In this document: piece after piece, positions 35,045 through 44,117 of the stretch
How positions within the stretch are numbered: the stretch's first letter is position 1
Layout: each line of letters starts with the position of its first letter
Assembly: GCA_945892985.1 (NCBI GenBank)
Contig: CAMDDU010000002.1
Span: 113,568-177,567 of the forward strand
Direction of reading: 5' to 3'
Length of the DNA stretch: 64,000 nt
DNA from: CAITSH01 sp945892985
Lineage (GTDB): Bacteria; Pseudomonadota; Gammaproteobacteria; Burkholderiales; SG8-39
Notes under the pieces: model-generated
What the model was told of the DNA's origin: nothing
Databases searched by the model: none
What the model saw: only the letters and a program-made list of their open reading frames with translations
Translations under genes and position numbers: made by a program

Positions 35045-35184
35045 ACCGCGCCCGCAGTCTAGCCAGCGGCGCCGGCCGCGCTGATGAGCGCATCCTGCAT
35101 GGCAGGAAAACTGTGCAGGGGCAGTTCGCGCCTTAGCGCTTGCCGCGTTCCTGGGCATTGAGTATCGGGGTTTTGCGTCCCCGC

Positions 35185-36072
35185 TCAGATCATCGCGACG
35201 CAGTCTTCGTACACGCCGGGCATCTTGACGAAGCCGCCGCTTTGGATGCTCTGGCCGAGGCGGGCGAAGCCCTGGCGCGAGATGTCCGGCGTGCGGGCCC
35301 AGATACCGGCGCGTTCATAGCGTTGCAGCGCGGCGAGGAACAGCGCCGGCGGTACAGCGGGGAAGAAGGGCGCTGCCGCCGCGGCCAGATCCTGCGCGTC
35401 GTGTGTCGTGAGCCACTGTTGCATGGCGGCGGTGGCGCGGATCATCGCGGCAAAGGCCGCTTTGTTGCGCGCGACGCCGTCGCGCGTGGCGATGAGGCTG
35501 GTGTAAGCGGTGGGGCCGCGTTCGCTTGCCGCGTACACAACGCGACCGAAGCCTTCGCTGAGCGCCATCGACACATAGGGCTCGAACACCTGCACCACGT
35601 CCAGGCGCCCCTCGCGCAGGGCATCGAGGTTGGCCTGCATGCTCTGGTCTTTCACCCGGGCGAGGGTATCCGGCTCGACGCCGGCATCGCGCAAGTCCTG
35701 CTGCAGGCACAGCCAGGGTGTTGCCACTTCGCTCACCGAACCGAGGCGCAGGTGATTAAGATCAGTCAGCCGGAAGGCTTGCGTGCCGCTGCGGGCAAGC
35801 AGAAAAAACGGATCGCGCGTGACCACCTCACAAAAGCACAGCAAGGAGTCGCCCGAGGCCGGATTGACCTCATGGTCCTGGATGACGCGCATCGGTCCGG
35901 CCCAGGTCACATCGATGCTGCCATCGCGCAAGCCGGCGATGGAGGCCCCCGGCGCGGCCGAGTCGAGCAACTGCAGTTCAACGCCCTCGCGCGCAAAAAA
36001 ACCCAGCGTCTGGGTGGCGTAAAAAGGCGCGTAAAAGAGCGCGCGAAAATTTTCTGCAAGTTTGATCAGCAT
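35185..36072 (-). CDS. NMT1/THI5-like (SsuA-type) substrate-binding protein without signal peptide
   Basis: A 295-residue protein from MLIKLAENFRALFYAPFYAT. The sequence follows the ABC-type NMT1/THI5 fold: GSIDVTWAGPMRVIQD, RDPFFLLARS, the LGSVSEVATPW block and VVQVFEPYVSMAL. There is no export signal: the conserved domain begins at residue 3. It is clearly paralogous to the protein at 39060-40010. Without an ABC permease nearby, it could be a cytosolic binding protein, or an enzyme like Thi5. The longer open frame upstream lies in the promoter region. Confidence 0.82.
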   Translation of the reverse strand: MLIKLAENFRALFYAPFYATQTLGFFAREGVELQLLDSAAPGASIAGLRDGSIDVTWAGPMRVIQDHEVNPASGDSLLCFCEVVTRDPFFLLARSGTQAFRLTDLNHLRLGSVSEVATPWLCLQQDLRDAGVEPDTLARVKDQSMQANLDALREGRLDVVQVFEPYVSMALSEGFGRVVYAASERGPTAYTSLIATRDGVARNKAAFAAMIRATAAMQQWLTTHDAQDLAAAAAPFFPAVPPALFLAALQRYERAGIWARTPDISRQGFARLGQSIQSGGFVKMPGVYEDCVAMI

Positions 36073-36370
36073 GGGCTTCAGAGAAAAATTATCGACAATG
36101 CATCTGGATTTTAAATCGATTATGCCTATACTGAGCCGCTCATTTGCATTGGCGATGATCGGACGGTTTCGGGGTTTTTTTTGCGCCTGTTCCAGCCTGA
36201 ACAGCCGAAGCAGCAGCATCCGAGGGGCCGGTATTCATACGGTCGTACAATTTTTATCGGCATGTTTGCTCAACAGGCGGCGAATAAAAGCGGGCTGGCC
36301 TGCAAAGGTGGACTGGAAGAAGCGTACGCAGCTTCTTGCCGATAACAACGCGTTAGCTAAAGGGATGGCA
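36073..36370. other. divergent promoter region, 298 bases
   Basis: AT-rich region between the NMT1-like gene (minus) and a Bug gene (plus). On the minus strand a TATAGGCATAAT sequence about 55 bases upstream of the NMT1-like start is a plausible -10 region. I see no gene or repeat here. Confidence 0.45.
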
Positions 36371-37342
36371 ATGAAGACTCTATTCGCATGCATGCTGGTG
36401 TTCGCCGCCGCGATCGGCGCGGTCCGGGCCGCGCCCGGGGATGATTTTCCGAACAAGTCCATCCGCATCATCGTCACCGTCCCGCCGGGCGGCGCCGCCG
36501 ACTTCATCGCCCGCGTCGTCGGCATCAAGCTGTCGAGCACCCTTGGGGTACCGGTTGTGGTGGAGAACCGCGCCGGCGCGAGCGGCACCATCGCCGCCGC
36601 CTTTGTCGCGCAGGCCGAGCCCGACGGTTACACGCTGTTGCAAAACTCCATCACCACGCACGGCATCGGTCCTTACGTGTTCCCGAAGCTGTCCTACGAT
36701 TCGTTCAAAGATTTCGCCCCGGTATCGTTGCTGGCCACGCTGCCGGTGATCATGACTGTCAGCGCCACCATGCCGGTGACGACGCTCGAGGAGTTTGTCG
36801 CAATGGCCAAGGCCAGGCCAGGAGCCATGAGTTTCGCTTCCTCGGGCAACGGCGGCGCGCCGCATCTTGCCGGTGAGCTATTCAAGATCGCCGCCGACAT
36901 CGATATGCTGCACATACCCTACAAGGGCAGCGGTCCGGCGGTGGTCGATGTGGCCAGCGGCCGCGTGCAGGTGATGTTCGACGCGGCGCCCTCCTTGTTG
37001 CCGCACATCCAGTCGGGCAAGCTGCGGCCGATTGCCGCGGCCAGCGCCAAACGCAATCCGCTTGCGCCAAACGTGCCGACCTTTGGCGAACGCGGTTTCA
37101 AGGGCATGGAGATCCTGATCTGGTACGGCATGCTGGCGCCGGCGGCAACCCCGCCCGTTGTGCTCGCCCGCCTCAACGCCGCGCTGCGCAAGGTGCTCGA
37201 TGCGCCCGATGTGCAGCAGCGTTTTGCCGAGCAGGGCACCTTGTCGGCCGGCAACACCCCGGCGGAGTTTGCCAGCTTCATGCGCGATGACTACCTGCGC
37301 TGGGGCACGGTGATCAAACAGGCGCGCGTGAAATTTGACTGA
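36371..37342 (+). CDS. TctC/Bug-family binding protein (first of tandem pair)
   Basis: A 323-residue secreted protein; the ATG at 36371 is chosen because AAAGGG is then properly spaced and the start matches its twin. Signal peptide MKTLFACMLVFAAAIGAVRA, mature start APGDDFPNKSIRIIVTVPPG. The family motifs ENRAGASGTIAAAFVA and DGYTLLQNS follow. The next gene encodes a near copy of the same length, so this is a recent tandem duplication. Long stretches such as HIPYKGSGPAVVDVASGRVQ are identical in both. Confidence 0.92.
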   Translation: MKTLFACMLVFAAAIGAVRAAPGDDFPNKSIRIIVTVPPGGAADFIARVVGIKLSSTLGVPVVVENRAGASGTIAAAFVAQAEPDGYTLLQNSITTHGIGPYVFPKLSYDSFKDFAPVSLLATLPVIMTVSATMPVTTLEEFVAMAKARPGAMSFASSGNGGAPHLAGELFKIAADIDMLHIPYKGSGPAVVDVASGRVQVMFDAAPSLLPHIQSGKLRPIAAASAKRNPLAPNVPTFGERGFKGMEILIWYGMLAPAATPPVVLARLNAALRKVLDAPDVQQRFAEQGTLSAGNTPAEFASFMRDDYLRWGTVIKQARVKFD

Positions 37343-37397
37343 GTTGCGCCGAGCCGGCGCTGCTATGCTTTTAATCGGCGTTACAAAGGAGATGACA

Positions 37398-38369
37398 GTG
37401 AAAATTCTATTTTCTTTTCTAGTCCTGGTTGCCGCGGGCAGCGGCTTTGTCCACGCGGCGCCGGGGGATGATTACCCGAGCAAGCCTATCCGCATCATCG
37501 TCACCGCGCCGCCTGGCGGCGCCGCCGACTTCATTGCCCGCGTCGTCGGCGCCAAGTTGGCGCAGGTCATAGGCTCTCCGGTGGTGGTCGAGAATCGCGC
37601 CGGCGCCAGCGGCACCATCGCCGCCGCCTATGTCGCCCAGTCCCAAGCGGACGGCTATACGCTGCTGCAAAGTAACAATGCCACCCACGGCAGCGGGCCG
37701 TATGTGTTCCCCAAGCTGCCCTACGATTCGTTCAGGGATTTCGCGCCGGTGTCGCTGCTGGCCATCCTGCCGATGATCATGACCGTGAGCGCCACGCTGC
37801 CGGTGAACACCGTGGAAGAGTTTATCGCCATGGCCAAAGCCAGGCCAGGGCAGATGAGTTTCGCCTCGGCGGGAAACGGCAGCACGCCGCATTTTGCCGG
37901 TGAGTTACTCAAGATCGCGGCCGACATCGACATGCTGCACATTCCGTATAAGGGCAGCGGTCCGGCGGTGGTCGATGTGGCAAGCGGCCGCGTGCAGGTG
38001 ATGTTCGATGCCGCCCCCTCGCTGCTGCCGCACATCCAGTCGGGCAAGCTGCGGGCGATCGCGTCGGCAAGCGCCAAGCGCAACAGCCTTGTGCCGAACA
38101 CCCCGACCTTTACCGAGCGCGGCATCAAGGGCATGGACATTGTCCTCTGGTACGGCGTGCAGGCCCCGGCGGCGACGCCGCCGGTGGTCATCAGCCGTCT
38201 CAACGCGGCTTTGCGCAAGGTGCTCGAAGCCCCCGACGTGCAGCAGCGCTTTGCCGAAGCCGGCAGCATCGCCGCGCCGAACACGCCGGAGGAATTCGCC
38301 GCTTTCATGCGCGAGGACTACCAGCGCTGGGGCACGGTTATTAAAAAGGCCGGCCTCAAGTTTGACTGA
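37398..38369 (+). CDS. TctC/Bug-family binding protein (second of tandem pair)
   Basis: A 323-residue protein starting at GTG 37398 (MKILFSFLVLVAAGSGFVHA signal), six to seven bases after AAAGGAG, which mirrors the first copy exactly in length. Mature start APGDDYPSKPIRIIVTAPPG. The two copies differ mainly in the signal peptide, in the ligand-side segment (QSNNATHGSGPYV here, QNSITTHGIGPYV there) and near the C-terminus, so they may have begun to differ in ligand. Confidence 0.92.
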   Translation: MKILFSFLVLVAAGSGFVHAAPGDDYPSKPIRIIVTAPPGGAADFIARVVGAKLAQVIGSPVVVENRAGASGTIAAAYVAQSQADGYTLLQSNNATHGSGPYVFPKLPYDSFRDFAPVSLLAILPMIMTVSATLPVNTVEEFIAMAKARPGQMSFASAGNGSTPHFAGELLKIAADIDMLHIPYKGSGPAVVDVASGRVQVMFDAAPSLLPHIQSGKLRAIASASAKRNSLVPNTPTFTERGIKGMDIVLWYGVQAPAATPPVVISRLNAALRKVLEAPDVQQRFAEAGSIAAPNTPEEFAAFMREDYQRWGTVIKKAGLKFD

Positions 38370-38423
38370 GCTCGCTCCATGCCGGCGCTGATTTGCCAAT
38401 CGATACACTGAAGGAGCAAGAAC

Positions 38424-39026
38424 ATGGCTGTTGCCCGCACCGATGATGGCGTGGACCTGCATTACGAATCGATCGGGGCGGGCGCTGTCGCTGTGCGTCG
38501 CCGGTTGCGGCTATGGCGCGGAGCTGGCGCAGCGCGAGCGTTTTTGCGAGGCCGCCGCCTTTGCCAGTCTGTTGCTGGAAAAAAGAATGGCCGCCTTTTT
38601 CGAGACATACGCGGTCGGTCCGACGCGCCCGCCCTTCTTGCGCTCCGACCCGCACGGCTTTGCCGAATTCAAGGCGCAATTTATCGAGCATTCGGCGCCG
38701 GGCGCGGCCAATACCCAACTTGGCGTGCAGCGCGAGCGGCCCTCGCTCTAGAGCATGACCGAGGCAATGGCCAAACTGACCATGCCGACCCTGATCGTCA
38801 ACGGCGACGAGGACTGGCCCTGCCGCAACCCGGGCTACTACTCAAGCAGGTCATTTCGTCTGCGGCGCTGGCGGTGCTGCCCAATTGCGGCCACACCATG
38901 AACCTGGAGGCGGCGGAGGATTTCAACCATGTCGTCGATGCATTTTTGGCTCATGCCGCGAGCGGCCGCTGGGCGCAGCGCGACCCGCGCGCCATGGTCG
39001 CTTCCATCACCGGTGTGAAATTCTGA
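38424..39026 (+). pseudogene. decayed alpha/beta-hydrolase gene
   Basis: The start (MAVARTDDGVDLHYESIGAG, with AAGGAG upstream) and the end (AALAVLPNCGHTMNLEAAED) belong to an alpha/beta hydrolase and are in one frame. The middle is in the +1 frame: AFFETYAVGPTRPPF, DPHGFAEFKAQFIEHSAPG, then a TAG stop at 38749, then LTMPTLIVNGDEDWPCRNPG, then a shift back. The region with the nucleophile serine is missing altogether. At least one deletion, one stop and two frameshifts are needed, so the gene is dead. Confidence 0.82.
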
Positions 39027-39059
39027 CCTGTTTGCAAATCTCGGTGCGGCATCCTGCCC

Positions 39060-40010
39060 ATGAAAATTAAAATAGCTGAAAATTTCCGCGCCATTTTTTA
39101 TGCGCCGTTTTACGCGCTGCGCGCCCTTGATTTTGCCGCCCGTGAAGGCGTCGAGGTCGAGTGGCTTGCGCCCGGCTCTCCGGGCGGCGCCATAGACGAT
39201 GTCAAATGCGGGCGCACCGACGCGACCTGGGGCGGCCCCATGCGCGTGTTGAAAGACCACGACAGCACGCCGGCCGACGGCGGCTCGCTGGTGTGCTTTG
39301 GCGACGTGGTGACACGCGATCCTTTTTTCCTGCTGGGCCGTAGCGACGCGGCAAACCCAGCGCACTTCGGGCTTGCCGATCTCGCGCAGCTGCGCCTGGG
39401 GACGGTGTCCGAAGTTCCCACGCCCTGGCATTGCCTGCGCGCCGACCTCGAGGACGCGGGCGTCGACACGGAGGCCATGCACGCCGCGGGCCGGCTGGTG
39501 ACCGACCTGAGCATGGCGCAGCAAATGCAGGCCTTGCAGTTGAAAGTGTCAACAGATGGCAAAGCGGGCGGGCTGGATGTGGCGCAGGTGCTGGAGCCTT
39601 TTGTCAGCGCGGCGCTGGCCGACAACACCGGCAGGCTGCTCTATACGGCGGCCTCACGCGGCCCCACGGTCTACACCACCTTCATTGGCTCGCGCGACAG
39701 TCTGGCGCGCCAGGGCGAGGCCTTCGCCGCCATCACCCGGGCATTGGCCAGGCTGCAGCACTGGATGGTCGAGCAGGGCCCGGACGAACTGGCGCGCGTC
39801 ACTGCGCCATTTTTTCCCGATGTGCCGGCGGCGCATTTTTACGCCGCCATCGGGCGTTATTATCGCGACGGCATCTGGGCGCAGGAGACCACCGTGTCCA
39901 GGCCCGGCTTCGAGCGTCTGGCGCAAAGCCTGCACGAGGGCGGCTTTATCAAAACGCGGGGCACATACGCCGAGTGCATTCATAATTTCGACGGCGCCGC
40001 ACGCGTATGA
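39060..40010 (+). CDS. NMT1/THI5-like (SsuA-type) substrate-binding protein without signal peptide
   Basis: A 316-residue paralogue of the protein at 35185-36072, sharing the start KIAENFRAIFYAPFYA, the core TDATWGGPMRVLKDHD, RDPFFLLGRSD and LGTVSEVPTPWHCL, and VAQVLEPFVSAAL. It also has no signal peptide. It carries an insertion of about 20 residues after the central helix (VTDLSMAQQMQALQLKVSTD) that the other copy lacks. The stop overlaps an ATG of the following Bug frame, so the two genes are probably cotranscribed. Confidence 0.83.
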   Translation: MKIKIAENFRAIFYAPFYALRALDFAAREGVEVEWLAPGSPGGAIDDVKCGRTDATWGGPMRVLKDHDSTPADGGSLVCFGDVVTRDPFFLLGRSDAANPAHFGLADLAQLRLGTVSEVPTPWHCLRADLEDAGVDTEAMHAAGRLVTDLSMAQQMQALQLKVSTDGKAGGLDVAQVLEPFVSAALADNTGRLLYTAASRGPTVYTTFIGSRDSLARQGEAFAAITRALARLQHWMVEQGPDELARVTAPFFPDVPAAHFYAAIGRYYRDGIWAQETTVSRPGFERLAQSLHEGGFIKTRGTYAECIHNFDGAARV

Positions 40011-40042
40011 ACGGTATGAACGGCCTGAACCGCCTGAACCTA
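40007..40042 (+). repeat. 9-bp tandem repeat at the NMT1-like/Bug gene junction
   Basis: Four units: ATGAACGGT, ATGAACGGC, CTGAACCGC, CTGAACCTA. It begins on the stop codon of the NMT1-like gene and lies about 45-80 bases before the Bug start. Confidence 0.8.
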
Positions 40043-40084
40043 ACGGGTGCCAGCATGACTTGTTCTTTTTTTGGAGCCTTGCCA

Positions 40085-41134
40085 ATGAACGCTATTTTTC
40101 TTCAACGCGTACTATGTGGTTTATGCAGTCTATGCAGTCTATGCGGACTGCGCAGTCTGCAAAGCGCGCGCCTGCTCGTCGCTGGACTGTTCGGCTTGAC
40201 AGTCCTGACTGCCCAGTCAGTCTTTGCCGCCGATGACTATCCGAGCAAGCCGATCCAGATGATTGTGCCCTTTCCTTCGGGTGGGCCGGCTGACATTGTC
40301 GGGCGCCTTTACGCGCAACATTTGTCGCTCATCCTCGGCCAGCCGGTGGTCACGCTCAATCGTGACGGCGCCAGCGGCACCATAGGCACGGGGGTCGCCG
40401 CACGCGCCGCGCCCGATGGCTACACCATCGTGTTCGGCACCACCAGCACCATGGCGGTCAACCAGGTGATCATGAAGCAGGTGCCGTATGACTTCGCGCG
40501 CGATTTTTCACTCATTGGCCTTATCGCCAATGCGCCGCACATCCTCGCCGTGCGCGACGGCCTGCCGGCCAGAACGGCGACCGAGCTGGTGGCCATGGCC
40601 AAGCGCGCGCCGGGCAAGTACACCATCGCCTCATCGGGCACCGGCACCATCGTGCAGATGGCGGCCGAGTTGTTCAAGGTGGAGACGGGCGTTGACATGC
40701 TGGTCGTGCCTTTCAAGGGCGGCGGGCCGGCGACGCTGGCGCTGCTCTCGGGCGATGTCGACATGATCGTCAACGACCTCACCACGCTCAAATCCAATTT
40801 TGCGTCGGGCAAGTTACGCCCGCTGGCGGTGGCCAACGGCAGCCGGTTGAAGCTGCTGCCCGAGGTTCCGACCTTCACCGAGTTGGGCATGCCCCGGGTG
40901 CTGTCCAGCACCTGGTGGGGCATTGCCACGCCGGTCAGGACGCCCGATGCCGTGCAGGCGAAGCTGCGCGCCGCCAATGCGCGCATTCTTGTCGACCCTG
41001 ATTATGTCGCGCGGCTCGCGAGCATGGCCATTGAGCCCTTGGTGCTCTCGCCCGCCGAGAGCAACGCCTTTATCGGCAATGAAGTGGCGAAGTGGAAAAA
41101 AGTCGCCGCTGTTGCCAACATCCAGCTCGACTGA
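40085..41134 (+). CDS. TctC/Bug-family binding protein with repeat-bearing signal region
   Basis: About 349 residues from MNAIFLQRVLCGLCSLCSLC. The N-terminal region before the mature start (ADDYPSKPIQMIVPFPSGGP) is about 55 residues, twice the usual length, because a 9-bp repeat codes for Cys-Ser-Leu/Arg-Ser-Leu units in front of the hydrophobic core LLVAGLFGLTVLTAQSVFA. If translation instead begins at the ATG at 40007, the leader is even longer. The family motifs NRDGASGTIGTGVAA and DGYTIVFGT are normal. Confidence 0.87.
   Translation: MNAIFLQRVLCGLCSLCSLCGLRSLQSARLLVAGLFGLTVLTAQSVFAADDYPSKPIQMIVPFPSGGPADIVGRLYAQHLSLILGQPVVTLNRDGASGTIGTGVAARAAPDGYTIVFGTTSTMAVNQVIMKQVPYDFARDFSLIGLIANAPHILAVRDGLPARTATELVAMAKRAPGKYTIASSGTGTIVQMAAELFKVETGVDMLVVPFKGGGPATLALLSGDVDMIVNDLTTLKSNFASGKLRPLAVANGSRLKLLPEVPTFTELGMPRVLSSTWWGIATPVRTPDAVQAKLRAANARILVDPDYVARLASMAIEPLVLSPAESNAFIGNEVAKWKKVAAVANIQLD
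40121..40156 (+). repeat. 9-bp tandem repeat in a signal-peptide coding region
   Basis: Four units in register: TTATGCAGT, CTATGCAGT, CTATGCGGA, CTGCGCAGT, followed by a decayed fifth. It lies within the leader of the Bug gene, so changes in copy number would lengthen or shorten the N-region of the signal peptide without a frameshift. Confidence 0.85.
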
Positions 41135-41202
41135 CGCTGTGACTTCGGGCGCGGTGAGCGAGCGCATGGCAAGTTGCGTGAATAATTTTTGGAAGGCATG
41201 AC

Positions 41203-42192
41203 ATGGCGGTGCTGATCACCGGCGGAGCCGGATTTATCGGTCTTAACGCAGCAGAGTAACTGCTCGCACGCGGCGAGGAGGTGGTGTTGTTCGGGCCGGC
41301 GCCGCCGCCGGCGGTCGCGCTGACGCAGCTGCGGCAGATGCCCGGGCGGCTGCATCTTGCCCTGGGCGATGTCAGCGTTGCCGCCGACATTGATGCGGCG
41401 TTCGGCGCCCATGCGCTCGACCGCATCATCCACGCCGCGGCCATCACCGCCGACCTCGCACGCGAGCAGCGCGCCGCGCGCGAAATCATCACCGTCAATT
41501 TGCTTGGCACCGTTGAGATACTCGAGGCGGCGTTGCGCCATAAGGTAAGTCGCGTTGTGCAAATTGGCACCGGTTCCATTTTCGGCGAGGCGGGGCAGGC
41601 GAGCGCGGAGCTGGACGAGCAGGTGAGTGCTGTGCTGCCCGAGACGCTTTACGGCATCAGCAAATTCGCCGCCGAGCGCACCGGCCTCAGGTACCGCAAC
41701 ACCCGCGCGCTTAACCTGACGGTGGTGCGCCTGGGCATGGTGTTCGGGCGCTGGGAATACGACACCGGCGTGCGCGACACGCTGAGCATGGCGCTGCAAC
41801 TGTTGCAGGTGGCCGAGGCGGGCGGTGAGGCGGTCATTCATACCGAGGCGGCCAATGACTGGGTGTATTCGGTGGATGTGGCGCGCGGCCTTGTCGCCGT
41901 GCTCGACCTGGCTGAAACGCCCGACCCGGTCTATCACTTGTCGGCGGGGCTGCGCTGGTCTCTGGTCGACTGGTGCACGCGCCTGCGGCGGCGTTACCCC
42001 TTGTTTAGGTTTCGCATGAGCACCAAGCTCGATGAATGTACGCTGGGACGCAACAAGGCGCGCATGCGCTCGCCCATGAGCATTGCGCGCATTCGGCGCG
42101 ACGCCGGCTACGCGCCGGCCTTCCCGCCGGACCAGGCTTTCGATGATTTTCTTGCCTGGCGGGAAACGGCCAAAAACGCCGGCTGGACCTGA
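41203..42192 (+). pseudogene. NAD-dependent epimerase/dehydratase gene with early in-frame stop
   Basis: From the ATG at 41203 (GGAAGG upstream) the frame encodes MAVLITGGAGFIGLNAAE, a perfect nucleotide-binding start, then TAA at 41257-41259, then continues in the same frame with LLARGEEVVLFGPAPPP and the full remaining domain: YGISKFAAERTG with the catalytic Tyr/Lys, and a normal C-terminus. A single base change would restore a sense codon. A restart at GTG 41281 would lose the Gly-rich motif and the cofactor site. Extended-SDR length (about 329 residues) is otherwise intact, so the lesion is recent or an assembly error. Confidence 0.82.
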
Positions 42193-42223
42193 TCCGGATT
42201 TCTTTTGGATAGACCAGCCCGGT

Positions 42224-43441
42224 CTAGACCGGCCGGCGTGCCAGCAGGAAGAACAGCGAGCCGAGGCCGGCCAGCACCGACAGCACGGTAAAGCCGCTGA
42301 TGTAATTGCCGGTGATGTCGGCAAAGGCGCCGGCGATCAGCGGCCCGCCCGCCTGGGGGATGACAACGATCAGCGATGACAGGCCGAGGATCATGCCTAT
42401 CGATTGGCGGCCGAAGTAGTCGGCGCGTATCGCCTGCATCAGCGGGCCGCGCAGCCCCCAGGCGATGCCGTGCAGCAGCGCAAAACCGACCAGCATGGCG
42501 GGGCCGGCGGCAAAGGTCAGCATCAGCAGTCCGGCCGAGTGCATGAGCATGCAAACCGCCGACACGTAGCGCTTCTGGTAGCGGTCGCCAATGGCCCAGC
42601 CAAGCAGCACGCCGCCAACCTGCGACAGCGTCACCAGCGTGATCACCAGTGAGGCCTCGGCGACCGAATAGCCCAGGCCCTCTTTCATATGCGTGATGGC
42701 GTGCACGTTGACCGCCATCACCACCAGCAGGGCAAAGCCGTGCCCGAGCGAGAGCAGCCAGAATGCGCGTGTGCCAAGGGCTTCGCGCGCACTGAACTCG
42801 CGCTGCGTGACCGGCGCCGGTTCTCCGGGCGCGGTGCTGGTGGCGGGCAGGCCGTCCATTGTTTCGCCGATTGATTGCGGTGTGCGGTGGCCGAAGACGT
42901 AGGTCAGCGGCCAGGCGAGAACGATGACAAGCACGCCCGAGGCAAAGGCCGTGGCGCGCCAGCCGAACTGCTGTATCGACCAGGCCACCGCCGGCACAAA
43001 AATACCGCCCAGCGCGAGGCCCAGGGTGAGCATGGACAGCGCGCGGGCGCGCTTTTTTTCGAACCAGTGGATGAGCGCGACATTGATCGGGAAAAACCCG
43101 CACATGCTCGAGCCCAGGGCGATGACAATGAAGGCGCCGTATAAGCCGGCGATCGAATCGATCTGGCTGAACAGCATGAAGCCGACGCCAAACAGGATGA
43201 CCCCGGCGCGGATCATGCCCTGCGAACCGAAGCGGTCGATGATCCAACCGAGCAGCGGGCCGATCGCCGCCGCTTCCAGGGACTGCATGGCGGCCGCCCC
43301 CGACAGGGCCGTCTTGCTCCAGCCGCGCTCCTCGGTGAGCACCGCCAGATAGGCGCCAAAGGCCTGCTGCAACAGCCCGCCCTGCAGGAACTGCATGCTT
43401 GCGCCGGCGGTGGCCATGCGCCAGCCATGGAACAATTTCAT
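42224..43441 (-). CDS. MFS transporter
   Basis: A 405-residue protein with twelve hydrophobic segments. The loop between helices 2 and 3 reads LGWIIDRFGSQGMIRAG, the MFS A-motif, and LGWAIGDRYQKR is its second-half copy. The start MKLFHGWRMATAGASMQFLQ resembles monocarboxylate (OFA/MCT-like) transporters. The central loop is short and charged. An inverted repeat lies in its 5' leader. It converges on the epimerase gene; its substrate is probably an organic acid. Confidence 0.88.
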   Translation of the reverse strand: MKLFHGWRMATAGASMQFLQGGLLQQAFGAYLAVLTEERGWSKTALSGAAAMQSLEAAAIGPLLGWIIDRFGSQGMIRAGVILFGVGFMLFSQIDSIAGLYGAFIVIALGSSMCGFFPINVALIHWFEKKRARALSMLTLGLALGGIFVPAVAWSIQQFGWRATAFASGVLVIVLAWPLTYVFGHRTPQSIGETMDGLPATSTAPGEPAPVTQREFSAREALGTRAFWLLSLGHGFALLVVMAVNVHAITHMKEGLGYSVAEASLVITLVTLSQVGGVLLGWAIGDRYQKRYVSAVCMLMHSAGLLMLTFAAGPAMLVGFALLHGIAWGLRGPLMQAIRADYFGRQSIGMILGLSSLIVVIPQAGGPLIAGAFADITGNYISGFTVLSVLAGLGSLFFLLARRPV

Positions 43442-43455
43442 CGAATTGCTTTCAA

Positions 43456-43480
43456 GAAAGCCAAATCAGACGTGGCTTTC
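43456..43480 (-). promoter_or_regulatory. inverted repeats in the leader of the MFS gene
   Basis: A perfect 8-bp inverted repeat (GAAAGCCA/TGGCTTTC, nine-base spacer) lies 15 bases upstream of the MFS start. A second one, ATGACA-TTTT-TGTCAT, follows at 43493-43508. Either may be an operator or a leader hairpin; the role is inferred. Confidence 0.4.
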
Positions 43481-43730
43481 CGGTTAATTTTGATGACATT
43501 TTTGTCATTTTAATGCGTGCGCTCCGGCGCGGCCTTATGGTCTGCGCCAAGGCGTAATTTTGCCTGATATCCCCGGCACCCATCCGGGAAAATGCCCATG
43601 CCCTATGTCCCAAGGCCCGGTCGCTGGCGCGTTACGGCCGCAAACCGATGCCAAGCGCATGCCGGCTGCGGTGCTGCTCTGTTGGGCGCGGCATCCGGTG
43701 TCGTGGCGCCGGATGCCCTTGCCGGCTGCG

Positions 43731-44117
43731 TCAGCGCCGGTAGTTTTGCTCGTCAATGACGACGCCGATGATGCCGCCCAGCATCTGGCCCAATGACGGG
43801 GATGGCGGGTTATAGGAAACCACTGCGGGTACGTAGTACAGCGGTCGCTCCACAATGACCCGGCGTTCGATGATGCGTGGCCGCTCGACATAGTGCGCCA
43901 CCAGCACTTCACGACTGCGGTAGCCATGGGCAAAGCGGCTGCTCGGTTCGTAGCGTTTTTCGTAGCGCTGCTCGTGACGCCACGCATGCCCGCCTGTTTC
44001 CAATCGCTGTTCGTAGCGGTAGTTGTCGGCAAGAACGCCGCCGCTTGCGGCGAGTGAGGCAATGGCGATTGCGGCAATGCCGGTGAGGTGAAGCGTGCGG
44101 CTGGTGGTGCTTTTCAT
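43731..44117 (-). CDS. secreted basic Tyr/Arg-rich protein
   Basis: A 128-residue protein from MKSTTSRTLHLTGIAAIAIA (AAGGAG upstream), with a signal peptide ending near GGVLA. The mature part is rich in Arg, Tyr, His and Glu (YRYEQRLETGGHAWRHEQRY) and ends with a Gly-rich hydrophobic segment (LGQMLGGIIGVVIDEQNYRR) like that of small glycine-zipper proteins. It is probably periplasmic or envelope-associated. No family was recognised with certainty. Confidence 0.7.
   Translation of the reverse strand: MKSTTSRTLHLTGIAAIAIASLAASGGVLADNYRYEQRLETGGHAWRHEQRYEKRYEPSSRFAHGYRSREVLVAHYVERPRIIERRVIVERPLYYVPAVVSYNPPSPSLGQMLGGIIGVVIDEQNYRR

Noticed and set aside
33524..35158. Minus-strand reading frame of 544 codons opposite the cytochrome genes
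   Set aside because: Antisense shadow; the haem motifs CxxCH are on the plus strand, and the antisense product is Arg/His-rich with no recognisable domain.
41002..42324. Minus-strand reading frame of 440 codons opposite the epimerase gene
   Set aside because: It spans three different regions, and the plus strand gives a clear extended-SDR protein.
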